Positions 8,004 to 19,406 of a stretch of DNA of 64,000 nt are shown piece after piece. A program made the translations under genes and the position numbers. Origin of the DNA: Phyllobacteriaceae bacterium (GTDB taxonomy: Bacteria; Pseudomonadota; Alphaproteobacteria; Rhizobiales; Rhizobiaceae). Within the stretch, counting starts at the first letter, position 1. Every line of letters starts with the position of its first letter. The stretch is taken from assembly GCA_002708825.1 (NCBI GenBank), contig PAPF01000016.1:146428-210427 (forward strand). The letters are read 5' to 3'. A model generated the notes under the pieces. It saw nothing but the letters and a program-made list of their open reading frames with translations. It was not told the DNA's origin and made no database searches.

Positions 8004-8332
8004 GACGGCTCCTTCTTGTCACTTTGATGACAGCCTGCCGTTTCGCATGCGCAATTGCAAGCCGCGGCGATCACGGCCACAGCGTGTTTGATCAGGCCAT
8101 ATTATGAACTACTGAAACAATCCGATCGACAAACGTGAAAAGCCAGCCATGTTTTCGCCGCGTTCCCGCCAAGCTGAGGCCGCAAACTGGACCGACGCTG
8201 TATCCGTTGCCTGAGACGGTCCGGTCCGATCGCGGCTGTAACCCCCAAGCCCCCCGCCCACGGTCGTGATCTGGCCGGACCACCCTCGGCAACACCCCGC
8301 CTCCGGGCAGGTCGTTCGCCGTTTGCCGGAGC
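8004..8332. other. 329-bp non-coding stretch between DUF2794 and DUF1223 genes
   Basis: No credible gene is visible. The proximal end should hold the promoter of the DUF2794 gene, including the inverted repeat at 8017-8032. A short ATG-initiated frame near 8149 (21 codons) has no ribosome binding site. The remainder shows no clear terminator for the DUF1223 gene. Confidence 0.5.
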
Positions 8333-9082
8333 CTATTTTTCCGCGCGTAATGCCGCCGTCGAGCCGAAGCCGATCGATGCCGCGCCGAGAATGGGGCCGG
8401 GACCGGTCCCGCCCGCCATTTCCTGCACCAGCGCGGCACATCCACCGCCCGCCTCGATGGACAGCGACGACATGGGCAGTTCGACCCGCATGGCCTCGCC
8501 ATACCACATGCCGGCCGTCTGCCATCCGGTTACCGCGTTCCAGTAGGTGATGTCGCGCCCGCTGTTCTCGCCCTTGCGCACGGAAACGGTACGCGGCGGC
8601 CCGTAGCAGACCAGCAGCACATTCGCCTTGCCGCCGGCGGCGCTTTCGCCGACCCGGATGAGGATCGTTCCGTCGGCACGCGAAAGCGCAACCGGAACCC
8701 TCAGGCCACCGGTCGATTGCGCGATCTTTTCCTCGACCTCGCCGCGATGCGACCCGACAACGTCATGATGACCGTTGATCACCATTTGCGGCGTGTATTT
8801 CGACATGTTGCCAAGCGCTCGGCGATAGGCTTCCTGTCGTGCCGTGTTGGCAGGATCGCCCAGCGTGTCCTTCCAGCCGAGATAATCCCAGTAGTCCACG
8901 TGCCATGCGAGCGCGATGACGCCCTCGCGCCGGGCCAGTTCACCCAGGAACGCGTCGGCCGCCGGGCAGGACGAGCATCCCTGGCTGGTGAAGAGTTCGA
9001 CCACGGCCACGGGCTTTTCCCCCGCCCCGGCAGGCACGGCCGAGGCGGCAGCGAACAGCAGTGACAGAAAGAACCTTCTCAC
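8333..9082 (-). CDS. DUF1223 family secreted thioredoxin-like protein
   Basis: About 249 aa. The start is taken as the GTG at 9082, because GGGGAGG lies upstream and the GTG begins a signal peptide (RRFFLSLLFAAASAVPAGA); an ATG at 9151 would put 23 extra residues before it. The mature part begins VVELFTSQGCSSCP, a thioredoxin-like CxxC (Cys36, Cys39) conserved in DUF1223, and continues with the family motif WHVDYWDYLGWKD. Likely periplasmic. The family has a thioredoxin-like fold, but its substrate is not established. It is transcribed on its own, with the acnA terminator upstream. Confidence 0.9.
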   Translation of the reverse strand: MRRFFLSLLFAAASAVPAGAGEKPVAVVELFTSQGCSSCPAADAFLGELARREGVIALAWHVDYWDYLGWKDTLGDPANTARQEAYRRALGNMSKYTPQMVINGHHDVVGSHRGEVEEKIAQSTGGLRVPVALSRADGTILIRVGESAAGGKANVLLVCYGPPRTVSVRKGENSGRDITYWNAVTGWQTAGMWYGEAMRVELPMSSLSIEAGGGCAALVQEMAGGTGPGPILGAASIGFGSTAALRAEK

Positions 9083-9209
9083 GGTGCCCCGGGCCTCCCC
9101 TGTGAAACGTGGTTGCGGCAAAATGGCTTGTACCGGACATAGTCCCCGCATTGATCAATGAAAACTCACTTTCGCGCGAGTTTTCGTGCCGGACCACACC
9201 ACCGGCATG

Positions 9210-9240
9210 AAAAAACCGCCGGGGATGAGATCCCCGGCGG
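9210..9240 (-). terminator. Rho-independent terminator of acnA
   Basis: On the minus strand a 10-bp perfect stem (CCGCCGGGGA/TCCCCGGCGG) with a 5-nt loop is followed by six T residues. It lies 38 bp after the acnA stop codon. Confidence 0.92.
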
Positions 9241-9277
9241 CTTTCATTTCACGGGCTTTGGATGGCGCTTCCGGCCC

Positions 9278-11971
<2,694 letters not shown>

Positions 11972-12267
11972 GTGCGACCTCGTTCTCATTCATTCTGCCG
12001 AACGGGGCGGACGCTTCTTGGCCGCGCGGACGCGGGTGGGGAAGGTGCGGGTGCGGCCATTTCCGCTGTCCGGCCCCGCGAAAACCTCTTGCTTTGCAAG
12101 GCTTCCGGGTACGGCGCAAAAAGGGTTGCCACGCCGGCCGCTGGCATGGTTGCCGGGCTTATAGGGAATTTTGTAGAAGGATTCCAGATCAACCAAAGGC
12201 ATATTTTGGCGCCGCAGCAATCCGCCATCGGACATCCGCGCTGCCTTGAACGGGAAAAGGGACTGTC

Positions 12268-12885
12268 ATGCGGCTTGTTGCAAGCGGCCTTGCCGGCGAA
12301 CGCGGCGGCGAGATCATCTTCTCCGGCGTCGGCTTTTCGCTGGGCGCGGGCGAGGGAATCGTCGTCACCGGGCCCAACGGATCGGGCAAATCCACCATGC
12401 TGCGCGTCATCGCCGGCCTGCTGGAACCGGCGGAAGGCACGGTGCGGATCGAAGATCCGGTCGAGGACTTCCCGACACTGGAATCGGCGCTGCACTACCT
12501 CGGTCACCAGAACGCGATGAAACCGGCGCTGACGGTGCGCGAGAACCTCGAATTCTGGCAATCCTTCCATGGCCATGCGCATCTCCCGGTTCTGGAAGCA
12601 TTGGAAATGGTCGGGCTGGAGACGATCGGCCACCTGCCCTTCGGCTACCTGTCGACCGGCCAGCGCCGCCGCATCGCCATTGCCAAGCTGCTCGTCTCCT
12701 ACCGTCCGGTCTGGCTGCTTGACGAACCGACCGCAGGGCTCGACAAGGCATCCGAACGGCAATTCGCCGCGCTGATGGAAGCGCACATGGAGGACGGGGG
12801 CATGATCATCGCGGCGACCCATATCCCGCTGGGACTGGAAAACGTCCGCTCCCTCGACATGGGGGAGCACACGACCCGATGCTAG
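12268..12885 (+). CDS. ccmA: Heme exporter ATP-binding protein CcmA
   Basis: A 205-aa ABC ATPase that, with CcmB, drives release of heme-loaded CcmE from CcmC during cytochrome c maturation (System I). Walker A is GPNGSGKST (about 35-43), the signature region is LSTGQRRRIAIAKL and Walker B is VWLLDEPTAGLD. AAAAGGGACTGTC precedes the ATG. First gene of the ccmABCDG operon; it overlaps ccmB by 7 bp. Confidence 0.96.
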   Translation: MRLVASGLAGERGGEIIFSGVGFSLGAGEGIVVTGPNGSGKSTMLRVIAGLLEPAEGTVRIEDPVEDFPTLESALHYLGHQNAMKPALTVRENLEFWQSFHGHAHLPVLEALEMVGLETIGHLPFGYLSTGQRRRIAIAKLLVSYRPVWLLDEPTAGLDKASERQFAALMEAHMEDGGMIIAATHIPLGLENVRSLDMGEHTTRC

Positions 12886-13544
12886 CCCTTTTCGTCCGCG
12901 ATCTCAGGCTGGGGATACGCGCCGGCGGCGGCGCGCTGGTCGGCCTGCTGTTCTACCTCGCCGTCGTCGCCGTCATCCCCTTCGGCGTCGGGCCGGATCT
13001 CAACCTGCTGGCGCGGATCGGCCCGGCCATCCTGTGGATCGGGGCCCTGCTGGCCGCGCTGCTCGGCCTCGACCGGCTGTTCCAGGCCGATCGCGAGGAT
13101 GGCGCGCTGGACCTGGTGATCATCGCCCGTGACCGGCACATGCTGGCACTGACCGTGTTCGTGAAGTGCCTCGCGCACTGGACGGCGAGCGTCCTGCCGC
13201 TTGTCGTGGCCGCACCCCTGCTCGGCCTGTTCATGAACATGACACCGGTCGGCATCGGTGCCGCGACGCTGACGCTGGCGGCGGGAACGCCGGCCATCAC
13301 CTTCATCGGCGCCGTCGGCGCGGCGGTGGCCGTGGCGCTGCCGCGTGGCGGCCTGCTGGTCTCCGTGCTCATCCTGCCCTTCGTGATACCCGTGCTCATC
13401 TTCGGCGTCACGGCAGCCTATGGCGCGGTCAACGACCCGGATCCCTTCTGGCCGCCCTTCCTCATCCTCTCGGCGCTGACGCTTTTCTTCGCCGTGCTGG
13501 GGCCGGTGGCCGCCGGCGCGGCGCTGAAGGGCGGGACCGAATGA
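12879..13544 (+). CDS. ccmB: Heme exporter membrane protein CcmB
   Basis: A 221-aa inner-membrane protein with six predicted helices and the family N-terminus LALFVRDLRLGIRAGGGALVGLLF. It is the permease partner of CcmA in the CcmABCD complex, acting in periplasmic heme handling for c-type cytochromes. The start overlaps the ccmA stop by 7 bp, so translation is probably coupled. Followed by ccmC after 71 bp. Confidence 0.96.
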   Translation: MLALFVRDLRLGIRAGGGALVGLLFYLAVVAVIPFGVGPDLNLLARIGPAILWIGALLAALLGLDRLFQADREDGALDLVIIARDRHMLALTVFVKCLAHWTASVLPLVVAAPLLGLFMNMTPVGIGAATLTLAAGTPAITFIGAVGAAVAVALPRGGLLVSVLILPFVIPVLIFGVTAAYGAVNDPDPFWPPFLILSALTLFFAVLGPVAAGAALKGGTE

Positions 13545-13615
13545 CGCGGAAATTTGAACGGCGCGCTTGACGGCAATCAATTGCCCGCATGCGCCAAAGC
13601 CTATATGTAGACGGC

Positions 13616-14383
13616 ATGAGCGAGACACAGACATTGCCGGACGCCAAGGCCGGTTGGTTTACACGGCTTGCCAATCCGACGCGCTTCATCGGGCTGGCAG
13701 ACAAGCTGATTCCATGGCTGCTGGGCCTCGCCGGCCTCCTGCTGGCCGTGGGCCTGTGGATGTCTTTCACTGCGCCGGAGGATTACCAGCAGGGCATCAC
13801 CGTGCAGATCATGTATGTGCATGTGCCTTTCGCCTGGCTGGCCATGATGTGCTACACGGTGATGGCGATCTCCTCGGTCGGAACGCTGGTCTGGCGTCAT
13901 CCGCTGGCCGATGTCTCGGCCAAGGCGGCGGCGCCCATCGGCGCGGCCTTCACCTTCCTGGCCCTGTTTACCGGTTCGGTCTGGGGCAAGCCCATGTGGG
14001 GGACATGGTGGGTCTGGGATGCGCGGCTGACATCGGTGTTCATCCTCTTCCTCATGTATCTCGGCATCATCGCGCTGACGCGAGCCATGGACGATCCGGC
14101 GAAGGCGGCGCGCGCGGCGGCCATCGTCACGCTGGTCGGCTTCATCAACATCCCGATCATCAAGTTCTCGGTCGACTGGTGGAACACGCTGCACCAGCCG
14201 GCGGCCGTCTTCCGCATGGACGGTCCGACGATCGATCCCTCCATGCTCTGGCCGCTGCTGGTCATGGCGGTTGCGTTCACGGTGCTGTTCTTCGGCCTGC
14301 ACCTGATGGCGATGCGCACCGAGATCTGGCGCCGCCGTGTGATCGCCATGCGCCGCATGGCCGCGCGCCGCGCCGACGCCTGA
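13616..14383 (+). CDS. ccmC: Heme trafficking protein CcmC
   Basis: A 255-aa membrane protein with six helices and the tryptophan-rich periplasmic WWD motif (GKPMWGTWWVWDARLTSVF), which binds heme and loads it onto CcmE. The conserved histidines are in YVHVPFAWLAM and in WWNTLHQPA. I chose the ATG at 13616 (MSETQTLP) by comparison with rhizobial CcmC N-termini; an ATG at 13589 adds nine residues, and neither has a strong ribosome binding site. Third gene of the ccm operon. Confidence 0.95.
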   Translation: MSETQTLPDAKAGWFTRLANPTRFIGLADKLIPWLLGLAGLLLAVGLWMSFTAPEDYQQGITVQIMYVHVPFAWLAMMCYTVMAISSVGTLVWRHPLADVSAKAAAPIGAAFTFLALFTGSVWGKPMWGTWWVWDARLTSVFILFLMYLGIIALTRAMDDPAKAARAAAIVTLVGFINIPIIKFSVDWWNTLHQPAAVFRMDGPTIDPSMLWPLLVMAVAFTVLFFGLHLMAMRTEIWRRRVIAMRRMAARRADA

Positions 14384-14396
14384 GGAGCGGTCCGTC

Positions 14397-14552
14397 ATGA
14401 GCCATGCAGCCTATGTCTTCGCCGCCTACGCCATGTCGGCCCTTGTGCTGGGCGGACTGGGCCTCTGGATCCTGACCGACATGCGCGCGCGCCGGCGCGA
14501 ACTGGCCGAACTGGAAGCGCGCGGCATCCGCAGGCGCTCGGAGAATGGTTGA
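14397..14552 (+). CDS. ccmD: Heme exporter subunit CcmD
   Basis: A 51-aa protein with a single membrane helix (about residues 8-27) and a strongly charged C-terminal tail (RARRRELAELEARGIRRRSE). This is the typical size and topology of CcmD, the small subunit that helps release holo-CcmE from CcmABC. GGAGCGGTCCGTC precedes the ATG. It sits between ccmC (13 bp) and ccmG (8-bp overlap), which makes the identity firm despite the low complexity. Confidence 0.9.
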   Translation: MSHAAYVFAAYAMSALVLGGLGLWILTDMRARRRELAELEARGIRRRSENG

Positions 14553-15144
14553 ACGGAACATGAGCGAGGAAACAGAGGTACGCGAGACGGGCGGAAGGCC
14601 GCGCCGCTGGCTGGTGATCCTGCCGCTGGTCCTGTTCGTCGCCTTGTCAGGCGTGTTCCTGATGCAGCTTCTTTCCGGCAAGGACGCCTCCATTGTTCCC
14701 TCCGTGCTGATCGGCACCCAGGCGCCTGCCACCGACCTGCCGCCGCTGGAAGGCGTCGACCTGCCCGGCTTCTCCACCGAAGCGCTGAAAGGCAAGGTCT
14801 CGCTCGTCAATGTCTGGGCGTCCTGGTGCGTACCCTGCCGGCAGGAACACCCGCTGCTGATGGAACTGGCCAGGGACGGCCGCTTCGGGATCGTCGGGCT
14901 GAACTACAAGGACAAGCCGGGTCAGGCGCGCGCCTTTCTCGCCGACCTCGGCAATCCCTTCACCATGCTGGGCGTCGACCAGACCGGCCGCGCGGCCATC
15001 AACTGGGGCGTCTACGGTGTGCCGGAAAGCTATCTGATCGGCAAGGACGGCACGATCCTGTGGAAGCAGACCGGACCGTTCACGCCTGAAAGCGTGCGAA
15101 ACGGCCTCCTCCCGGAGATCGAAAAGGCGCTCGCGGCCAACTGA
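14545..15144 (+). CDS. ccmG: Thiol:disulfide interchange protein CcmG/DsbE
   Basis: A 199-aa membrane-tethered thioredoxin-like protein that keeps apocytochrome c cysteines reduced for heme attachment. There is one N-terminal membrane helix (about 22-43), then the periplasmic redox domain with WASWCVPCRQ (Cys95, Cys98) and the family loop GVYGVPESYLIG. The first ATG (14545) overlaps the end of ccmD by 8 bp; a second in-frame ATG lies at 14560. Last gene of the ccmABCDG operon; ccmE, ccmF and ccmH are not in the window. Confidence 0.96.
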   Translation: MVERNMSEETEVRETGGRPRRWLVILPLVLFVALSGVFLMQLLSGKDASIVPSVLIGTQAPATDLPPLEGVDLPGFSTEALKGKVSLVNVWASWCVPCRQEHPLLMELARDGRFGIVGLNYKDKPGQARAFLADLGNPFTMLGVDQTGRAAINWGVYGVPESYLIGKDGTILWKQTGPFTPESVRNGLLPEIEKALAAN

Positions 15145-15194
15145 TTTTCGCCTGCGTGGCTTCCAAATCCGCCGCACTTGCCTAGATTGGCGCG

Positions 15195-15737
15195 ATGACA
15201 GGCGATTTACCCATTACCTTCCGCAGGCAGGTGCCCGACGGCGACAGCATGGAGCGCAGCATCTGCGGCCATTGCGGCTTCGTCGATTACCAGAATCCGA
15301 AGATCGTGGTGGGCGCTGTCGTGCGTCACGAAGGCAAGATCCTGATGTGCCGCCGGGCCATCGAGCCGCGTTCCGGCTTCTGGACCGTTCCGGCCGGATA
15401 CCTGGAACTCAACGAGACGCCCGAGGCCGGCGCGGCGCGCGAGGCAATGGAGGAGGCCTGCGCGAAAATCCGCATCGAGGGCCTGCTGGCCATCTATTCC
15501 GTGCCGCGGATCAGCCAGGTGCAGCTGATCTACCGGGCGACGCTTGCGGAGCCGGCCATTGCGCCGGGACCGGAATGCCTCGACGTTGCCCTTTATGGCT
15601 GGAACGACATTCCCCATGACGAGATCGCCTTTCCGACCGTGCACTGGATGCTGGCAGCGGAGAAGGCCATACAGGAAGGCAAGGGCGGCGCGCCCTTCAC
15701 GAATCCGCCCGGCGACAGCGGTAACCTGAAACGCTGA
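15195..15737 (+). CDS. Nudix hydrolase with N-terminal zinc-ribbon half
   Basis: A 180-aa hydrolase of nucleoside diphosphates linked to another moiety. A CxxC knuckle (Cys24, Cys27) precedes a VDYQNPKIVVGAVV strand, the layout of the zinc-ribbon Nudix group. The Nudix box lies at about 68-90, reading G-x5-E-x7-RE-x2-EE, with Cys in place of the usual Gly near its end. Substrates in this group include ADP-ribose and NAD(H)-like compounds; the real one is unknown. Downstream of ccmG but 50 bp apart, so not clearly part of the operon. Confidence 0.92.
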   Translation: MTGDLPITFRRQVPDGDSMERSICGHCGFVDYQNPKIVVGAVVRHEGKILMCRRAIEPRSGFWTVPAGYLELNETPEAGAAREAMEEACAKIRIEGLLAIYSVPRISQVQLIYRATLAEPAIAPGPECLDVALYGWNDIPHDEIAFPTVHWMLAAEKAIQEGKGGAPFTNPPGDSGNLKR

Positions 15738-15912
15738 CAGGCGTCCGATCGCGGGACAATCCGGCTTGCCGTGATTCCCGTTTTGCGAACAGCGTTTGCA
15801 TTTCGCACATTTTCCGGCCCGTATGCGGGTTTTCATCGCGGCATGGCGCTTGCATCGCGTCTCCGGAGAGGTCAGGTTGACGGGACGTTAACCATAATTC
15901 CGGGAAGCGGGC

Positions 15913-16356
15913 ATGGTATCGGCACTACAGGCAGTGACGTGGTTTGCGGCAATCCTGGCAGGCGGGCTTGTTGCCGCGCCGTCGCTGGCTGCATCCGGCA
16001 ATATCGGCTTTCACGGCACGGTCCCGGAACGGGGCCGCGAAGCGCTGGCTGTCGTCGCTGCCAGCCCTGTCAGCCTTTCCACCGAATCAGGCCTTCAATT
16101 CATCACACGTAACGCGGCCAGGCAGTCCGTACGCCGTGTTTTCTCGGTACTCTCCATGGACGGGCAGGCCATGCCGGCCGAAACCTTGCCTTCCGAAGCC
16201 GTGATGCGGCCGGGCGCGATGCGCCGGGTCAGCGTGTTCGTCCCCTTCGGAAAGGCCACGGCACATCGCTATCGTGTCTGCGTGGAGAGCTACGCGCTTT
16301 CCGGCGCGCCGCTTGGCCGGGTCTGCCAGGCCCACGCCGCCCGGCGCGTCCCGTAA
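15913..16356 (+). CDS. Secreted hypothetical protein
   Basis: A 147-aa product with a signal peptide (residues 1-26, ending SLAAS) and a mature domain of about 120 residues. It has two cysteines (CVES and GRVCQ near the C-terminus) that may form a disulfide. GGAAGCGGGC precedes the ATG. I do not recognise the family. A TTAACCAT element, resembling a CtrA half-site, lies at 15888-15895, 17 bp upstream of the start. Convergent with ispZ. Confidence 0.72.
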   Translation: MVSALQAVTWFAAILAGGLVAAPSLAASGNIGFHGTVPERGREALAVVAASPVSLSTESGLQFITRNAARQSVRRVFSVLSMDGQAMPAETLPSEAVMRPGAMRRVSVFVPFGKATAHRYRVCVESYALSGAPLGRVCQAHAARRVP

Positions 16357-16369
16357 GGGGCTTGGCCGG

Positions 16370-17023
16370 TCAGCGGCTCTTGCCGTCGATCTCTTCCAGC
16401 GAGTGTTTCATGATGAGCGGCATCTGGCTCATGGTGAAGACGAGCGTGATCGGCATGATGCCCCAGACCTTGAAGGCGACCCAGGTATCGGTTGAGAAGA
16501 GGCGCCAGACCACTTCGTTCGCCACGGCGAGAAGCAGGAAGAACAGGCCCCAGCGGAGCGTCAGCTTGCGCCAGCCTTCCGCATCAAGCCGGAACGCGCT
16601 GTCGAAGACATAGCCCAGCAGAGCCTTGCCGAAAACGAGACCACCCAGGAGCACGGCCCCGAACAGCGTGTTCACGATGGTCGGCTTCATCTTGATGAAG
16701 GTCTCGTCATGCAGCCAGAGCGTCAGGCCGCCGAAGACGAAGACGATGACGCCGGAAATCAGCGGCATGATCGGCAGGGTTCTCACCAGCGCCCATGACA
16801 CCGCCAGCGCGATGGCTGTGGCGGCCATGAACAGGCCCGTCGCGATGAACAGCGGCCCGCCGAGTTCGGCGAGAACCGGATAGCGCGCCGCCAGCCACTC
16901 ACCACGCGAATTGGCGAAGAAGAACACCACCAGCGGGCCCAGTTCCAGTGCCAGCTTCAAGAGCGGGTTCATTTCCTTTCGCTTCGGATCGGAGGGATCG
17001 CGCTCGAAAACTGGCTCGGACAT
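16370..17023 (-). CDS. yciB: Inner-membrane-spanning protein YciB (septation protein A, IspZ)
   Basis: A 217-aa protein with a charged N-terminus and about six membrane helices, carrying the YciB/IspZ family features [14 protein letters not shown] and [24 protein letters not shown]. Homologues are linked to septation and cell-envelope maintenance. The ATG at 17023 is chosen because GGAAGGCAACC precedes it. It lies downstream of ftsY-mtaB-dapF on the same strand, as in many rhizobia, although here a convergent-facing secreted protein gene separates it from ftsY. Confidence 0.94.
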   Translation of the reverse strand: MSEPVFERDPSDPKRKEMNPLLKLALELGPLVVFFFANSRGEWLAARYPVLAELGGPLFIATGLFMAATAIALAVSWALVRTLPIMPLISGVIVFVFGGLTLWLHDETFIKMKPTIVNTLFGAVLLGGLVFGKALLGYVFDSAFRLDAEGWRKLTLRWGLFFLLLAVANEVVWRLFSTDTWVAFKVWGIMPITLVFTMSQMPLIMKHSLEEIDGKSR

Positions 17024-17330
17024 GGTTGCCTTCCGGTTCATCTGAAACAAGCATGCGGCGAGCCGTCCGCCCGTCCGTTTCCTTCACCTAGTGGATTGCA
17101 GCCGCCTTTGCCAGTGCGGCCGGGCCGGAAAGGCCGTCACGATCCGTCAATGCCCGTGTGGCGAGGCAGGCTTTCCCTTCGCCCGCCGCGCGCTAACCTT
17201 TCCTTTACCATGCCGGCGCAGGCTTTCTGGTGGAGGGTCAGGCGCACCAGCCTGACCGGGAGGATGTCCGGTCGCCGGGACCGCGCGCATCCATCCGCGC
17301 GCGCCGGCCACCCATGGAACGGAGCGCGCC
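17024..17330. other. 307-bp divergent intergenic region, ispZ to secreted protein gene
   Basis: This region must hold promoters for ispZ (minus) and for the gene at 17331 (plus). A degenerate CtrA-like element CTAA-N7-TTTAC is visible at 17193-17208. No gene or terminator is recognised. Confidence 0.4.
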
Positions 17331-18002
17331 ATGAACCCCTTGCTGAAAGTGTTCTCCTTGTGCCTTGCCCTGCTGGCCCCTTGCGGCGCGGCGCAGGCAT
17401 GCCGCATTGCCCTGGCAGGCGACGCGGAGGCCACGCCGGTGACATTCGCTGGCCTTGCCGAAGGCATCACCGCTGCCCGGTTCGGTTGCAACGGCCAGCA
17501 GGCGATGCCTGTCGTGATCTGGACACTCGCGATCGATCATCGCCAGCCGCATGTCGGGGTGCGCGACAACCGGCTTTTCGACGAAGCTGTTGACGGACCG
17601 ATGCGCCCGCTTGTCTCGGCACGGATCGAAAACCATGCGCGCGTCCATGTCATGGAAAGGCGGAATGTGTCCGGTCCGCCCGGCACCGCTCCCGCAAGCC
17701 GGTCAAATCGCCGTTTCGTCACGTTCTGCGACGCAGGCCATGAAGGCGATCCGCTTGACTGTTCGCTGGCCGGTGCGCGTCTCAAGGCCCGTGTCACGCC
17801 GGTCCACAGGGATCGCGACGGCATCCCCGATGGCGCAAGGCACGAGATCAGCCACTACGATGGCGCGGCGCGTTTGAGCGTCCTTATCTTCGATGCGCCC
17901 TATGCCGAACGCCCGGAAGCCGATATCGGCCGCTGGATCGGCATGCTGAACGCATTGTCCGGGATCCTGGCTCCCGCTGAAACGACCGATTCCGTCGACT
18001 GA
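17331..18002 (+). CDS. Secreted hypothetical protein with Cys-rich mature domain
   Basis: A 223-aa product with a signal peptide (residues 1-23, ending GAAQA before Cys24). The mature domain has several cysteines, including an FCDAGHEGDPLDC segment, so disulfides are likely. GGAACGGAGCGCGCC precedes the ATG. No family recognised. It sits between the divergent ispZ and the convergent ftsY, interrupting the usual ftsY-ispZ neighbourhood, so it may be a lineage-specific insertion. The opposite strand also has open frames here, but the signal peptide and ribosome site favour this one. Confidence 0.7.
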   Translation: MNPLLKVFSLCLALLAPCGAAQACRIALAGDAEATPVTFAGLAEGITAARFGCNGQQAMPVVIWTLAIDHRQPHVGVRDNRLFDEAVDGPMRPLVSARIENHARVHVMERRNVSGPPGTAPASRSNRRFVTFCDAGHEGDPLDCSLAGARLKARVTPVHRDRDGIPDGARHEISHYDGAARLSVLIFDAPYAERPEADIGRWIGMLNALSGILAPAETTDSVD

Positions 18003-18018
18003 CAACCAGTCCGCTTCG

Positions 18019-19377
18019 TCAGCCCGTCCCGGCGATGGCCCGGGCGAAATCGGCAGCCGCGAAGGGTTCGAGATCGTCGATCCCCTCGCCGACGCCGATG
18101 AAATAGACCGGCAGCTTGTATTTCGCGGCAATGGCGACGAGGATGCCGCCGCGCGCCGTGCCGTCCAGCTTCGTCATGACGAGACCGTTGACGCCGGCGA
18201 CATTGCGGAAGATCTCCACCTGGTTCATCGCGTTCTGTCCGGTGGTCGCGTCCAGTGTCTGCAGCACGGTGTGCGGCGCCTCCGGATCGTGCTTCTGAAG
18301 GACGCGCACCACCTTGGCCAGTTCGTCCATCAGTTCGGCCTTGTTCTGCAGCCGCCCGGCCGTATCGATGATCAGCACGTCCGAGCCGGCGTCCCTGGCC
18401 TTGACGAAGGCGTCATAGGCGAGACCGGCGGCATCGGCGCCCAGTCTGGATGAGACGACCGGCGCGCCGGTGCGCTCGCCCCAGATGTGAAGCTGCTCGA
18501 TGGCGGCCGCGCGGAACGTGTCGCCGGCCGCCAGCATGACATTCAGCCCGCCGCGCGTCAGCTTTGCGGCCAGCTTGCCGATGGTGGTGGTCTTGCCCGT
18601 GCCGTTGACGCCGACCACGAGGATGACATGCGGCTTGTGCGACAGGTCCAGTTCCAGCGGAACCGCCACCGGCTCCAGCACCTTTTCCACCTCGCCGGCC
18701 ATGACCGTGCGCACTTCCTCGCCGCTGACCTCGCGGCCATAGCGGCCCGACGCCAGCGTGTCGGTGATGCGCATGGCCGTCTCGATGCCGAGATCGGCCT
18801 GGATCAGCACGTCCTCGAGATCCTGCAGCGTGTCCTCGTCCAGCTTGCGCTTGGTGAAGACACCGGCAATGCCCGACGTCAGGTTCTGCGAGGAGCGCGA
18901 AAGGCCGGAACGGAGCCGCTGGAACCAGCCGGGCCGTTCCGCTTCCGGCTCCGGTGCCGGCGCGGCATCGGCCTTGCGCTCGACGGACCTGGAAACCGTG
19001 ACCTTGCCCGTTGACGGCGTGGCAGCCGGAGCAGCAGGCGCGGGTGGCGCAACCGGTTCTTCCGGTTCGGCTTCAGGCTCCGGCGCGGGCACGGACGCTG
19101 AAACGGGTTCGGCCGCGGCAGCGGGAGGCGTTTCGGCGGGCGGGGGTACACCTTCGGTCTCGTCTTTCGCAACGTCGTCATCCGGCACTGTCTCTTCAGG
19201 CGCCGCATCCGGACCGGGTGCCGCGAATGGCGGAGCCGTCTCCGGCAAGGCGTCGGAAGCCGTTTCGGCCGGGGGTTCGGCGGCGGTAACCGTTGCAGGG
19301 GCATCCTCCCCGGCGGGTCGGTCCTCGACCTCTTTCCGGCCGAACGAAAAGACCTTCTTGATGAAACCCAGGGCCAT
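18019..19377 (-). CDS. ftsY: Signal recognition particle receptor FtsY
   Basis: A 452-aa GTPase that docks SRP-ribosome complexes at the SecYEG translocon. Residues 15 to about 145 form a long acidic Ala/Pro/Glu-rich A domain. The NG domain follows, with the P-loop GVNGTGKTT, the DTFRAAA box, DTAGRLQNK and [10 protein letters not shown], and the FtsY-type C-terminus [12 protein letters not shown]. Third gene of the dapF-mtaB-ftsY cluster; the gap to mtaB is 29 bp. Confidence 0.97.
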   Translation of the reverse strand: MALGFIKKVFSFGRKEVEDRPAGEDAPATVTAAEPPAETASDALPETAPPFAAPGPDAAPEETVPDDDVAKDETEGVPPPAETPPAAAAEPVSASVPAPEPEAEPEEPVAPPAPAAPAATPSTGKVTVSRSVERKADAAPAPEPEAERPGWFQRLRSGLSRSSQNLTSGIAGVFTKRKLDEDTLQDLEDVLIQADLGIETAMRITDTLASGRYGREVSGEEVRTVMAGEVEKVLEPVAVPLELDLSHKPHVILVVGVNGTGKTTTIGKLAAKLTRGGLNVMLAAGDTFRAAAIEQLHIWGERTGAPVVSSRLGADAAGLAYDAFVKARDAGSDVLIIDTAGRLQNKAELMDELAKVVRVLQKHDPEAPHTVLQTLDATTGQNAMNQVEIFRNVAGVNGLVMTKLDGTARGGILVAIAAKYKLPVYFIGVGEGIDDLEPFAAADFARAIAGTG

Positions 19378-19406
19378 TGCGCTGTTCCGTTCCTTGCCTC
19401 TGCCGG

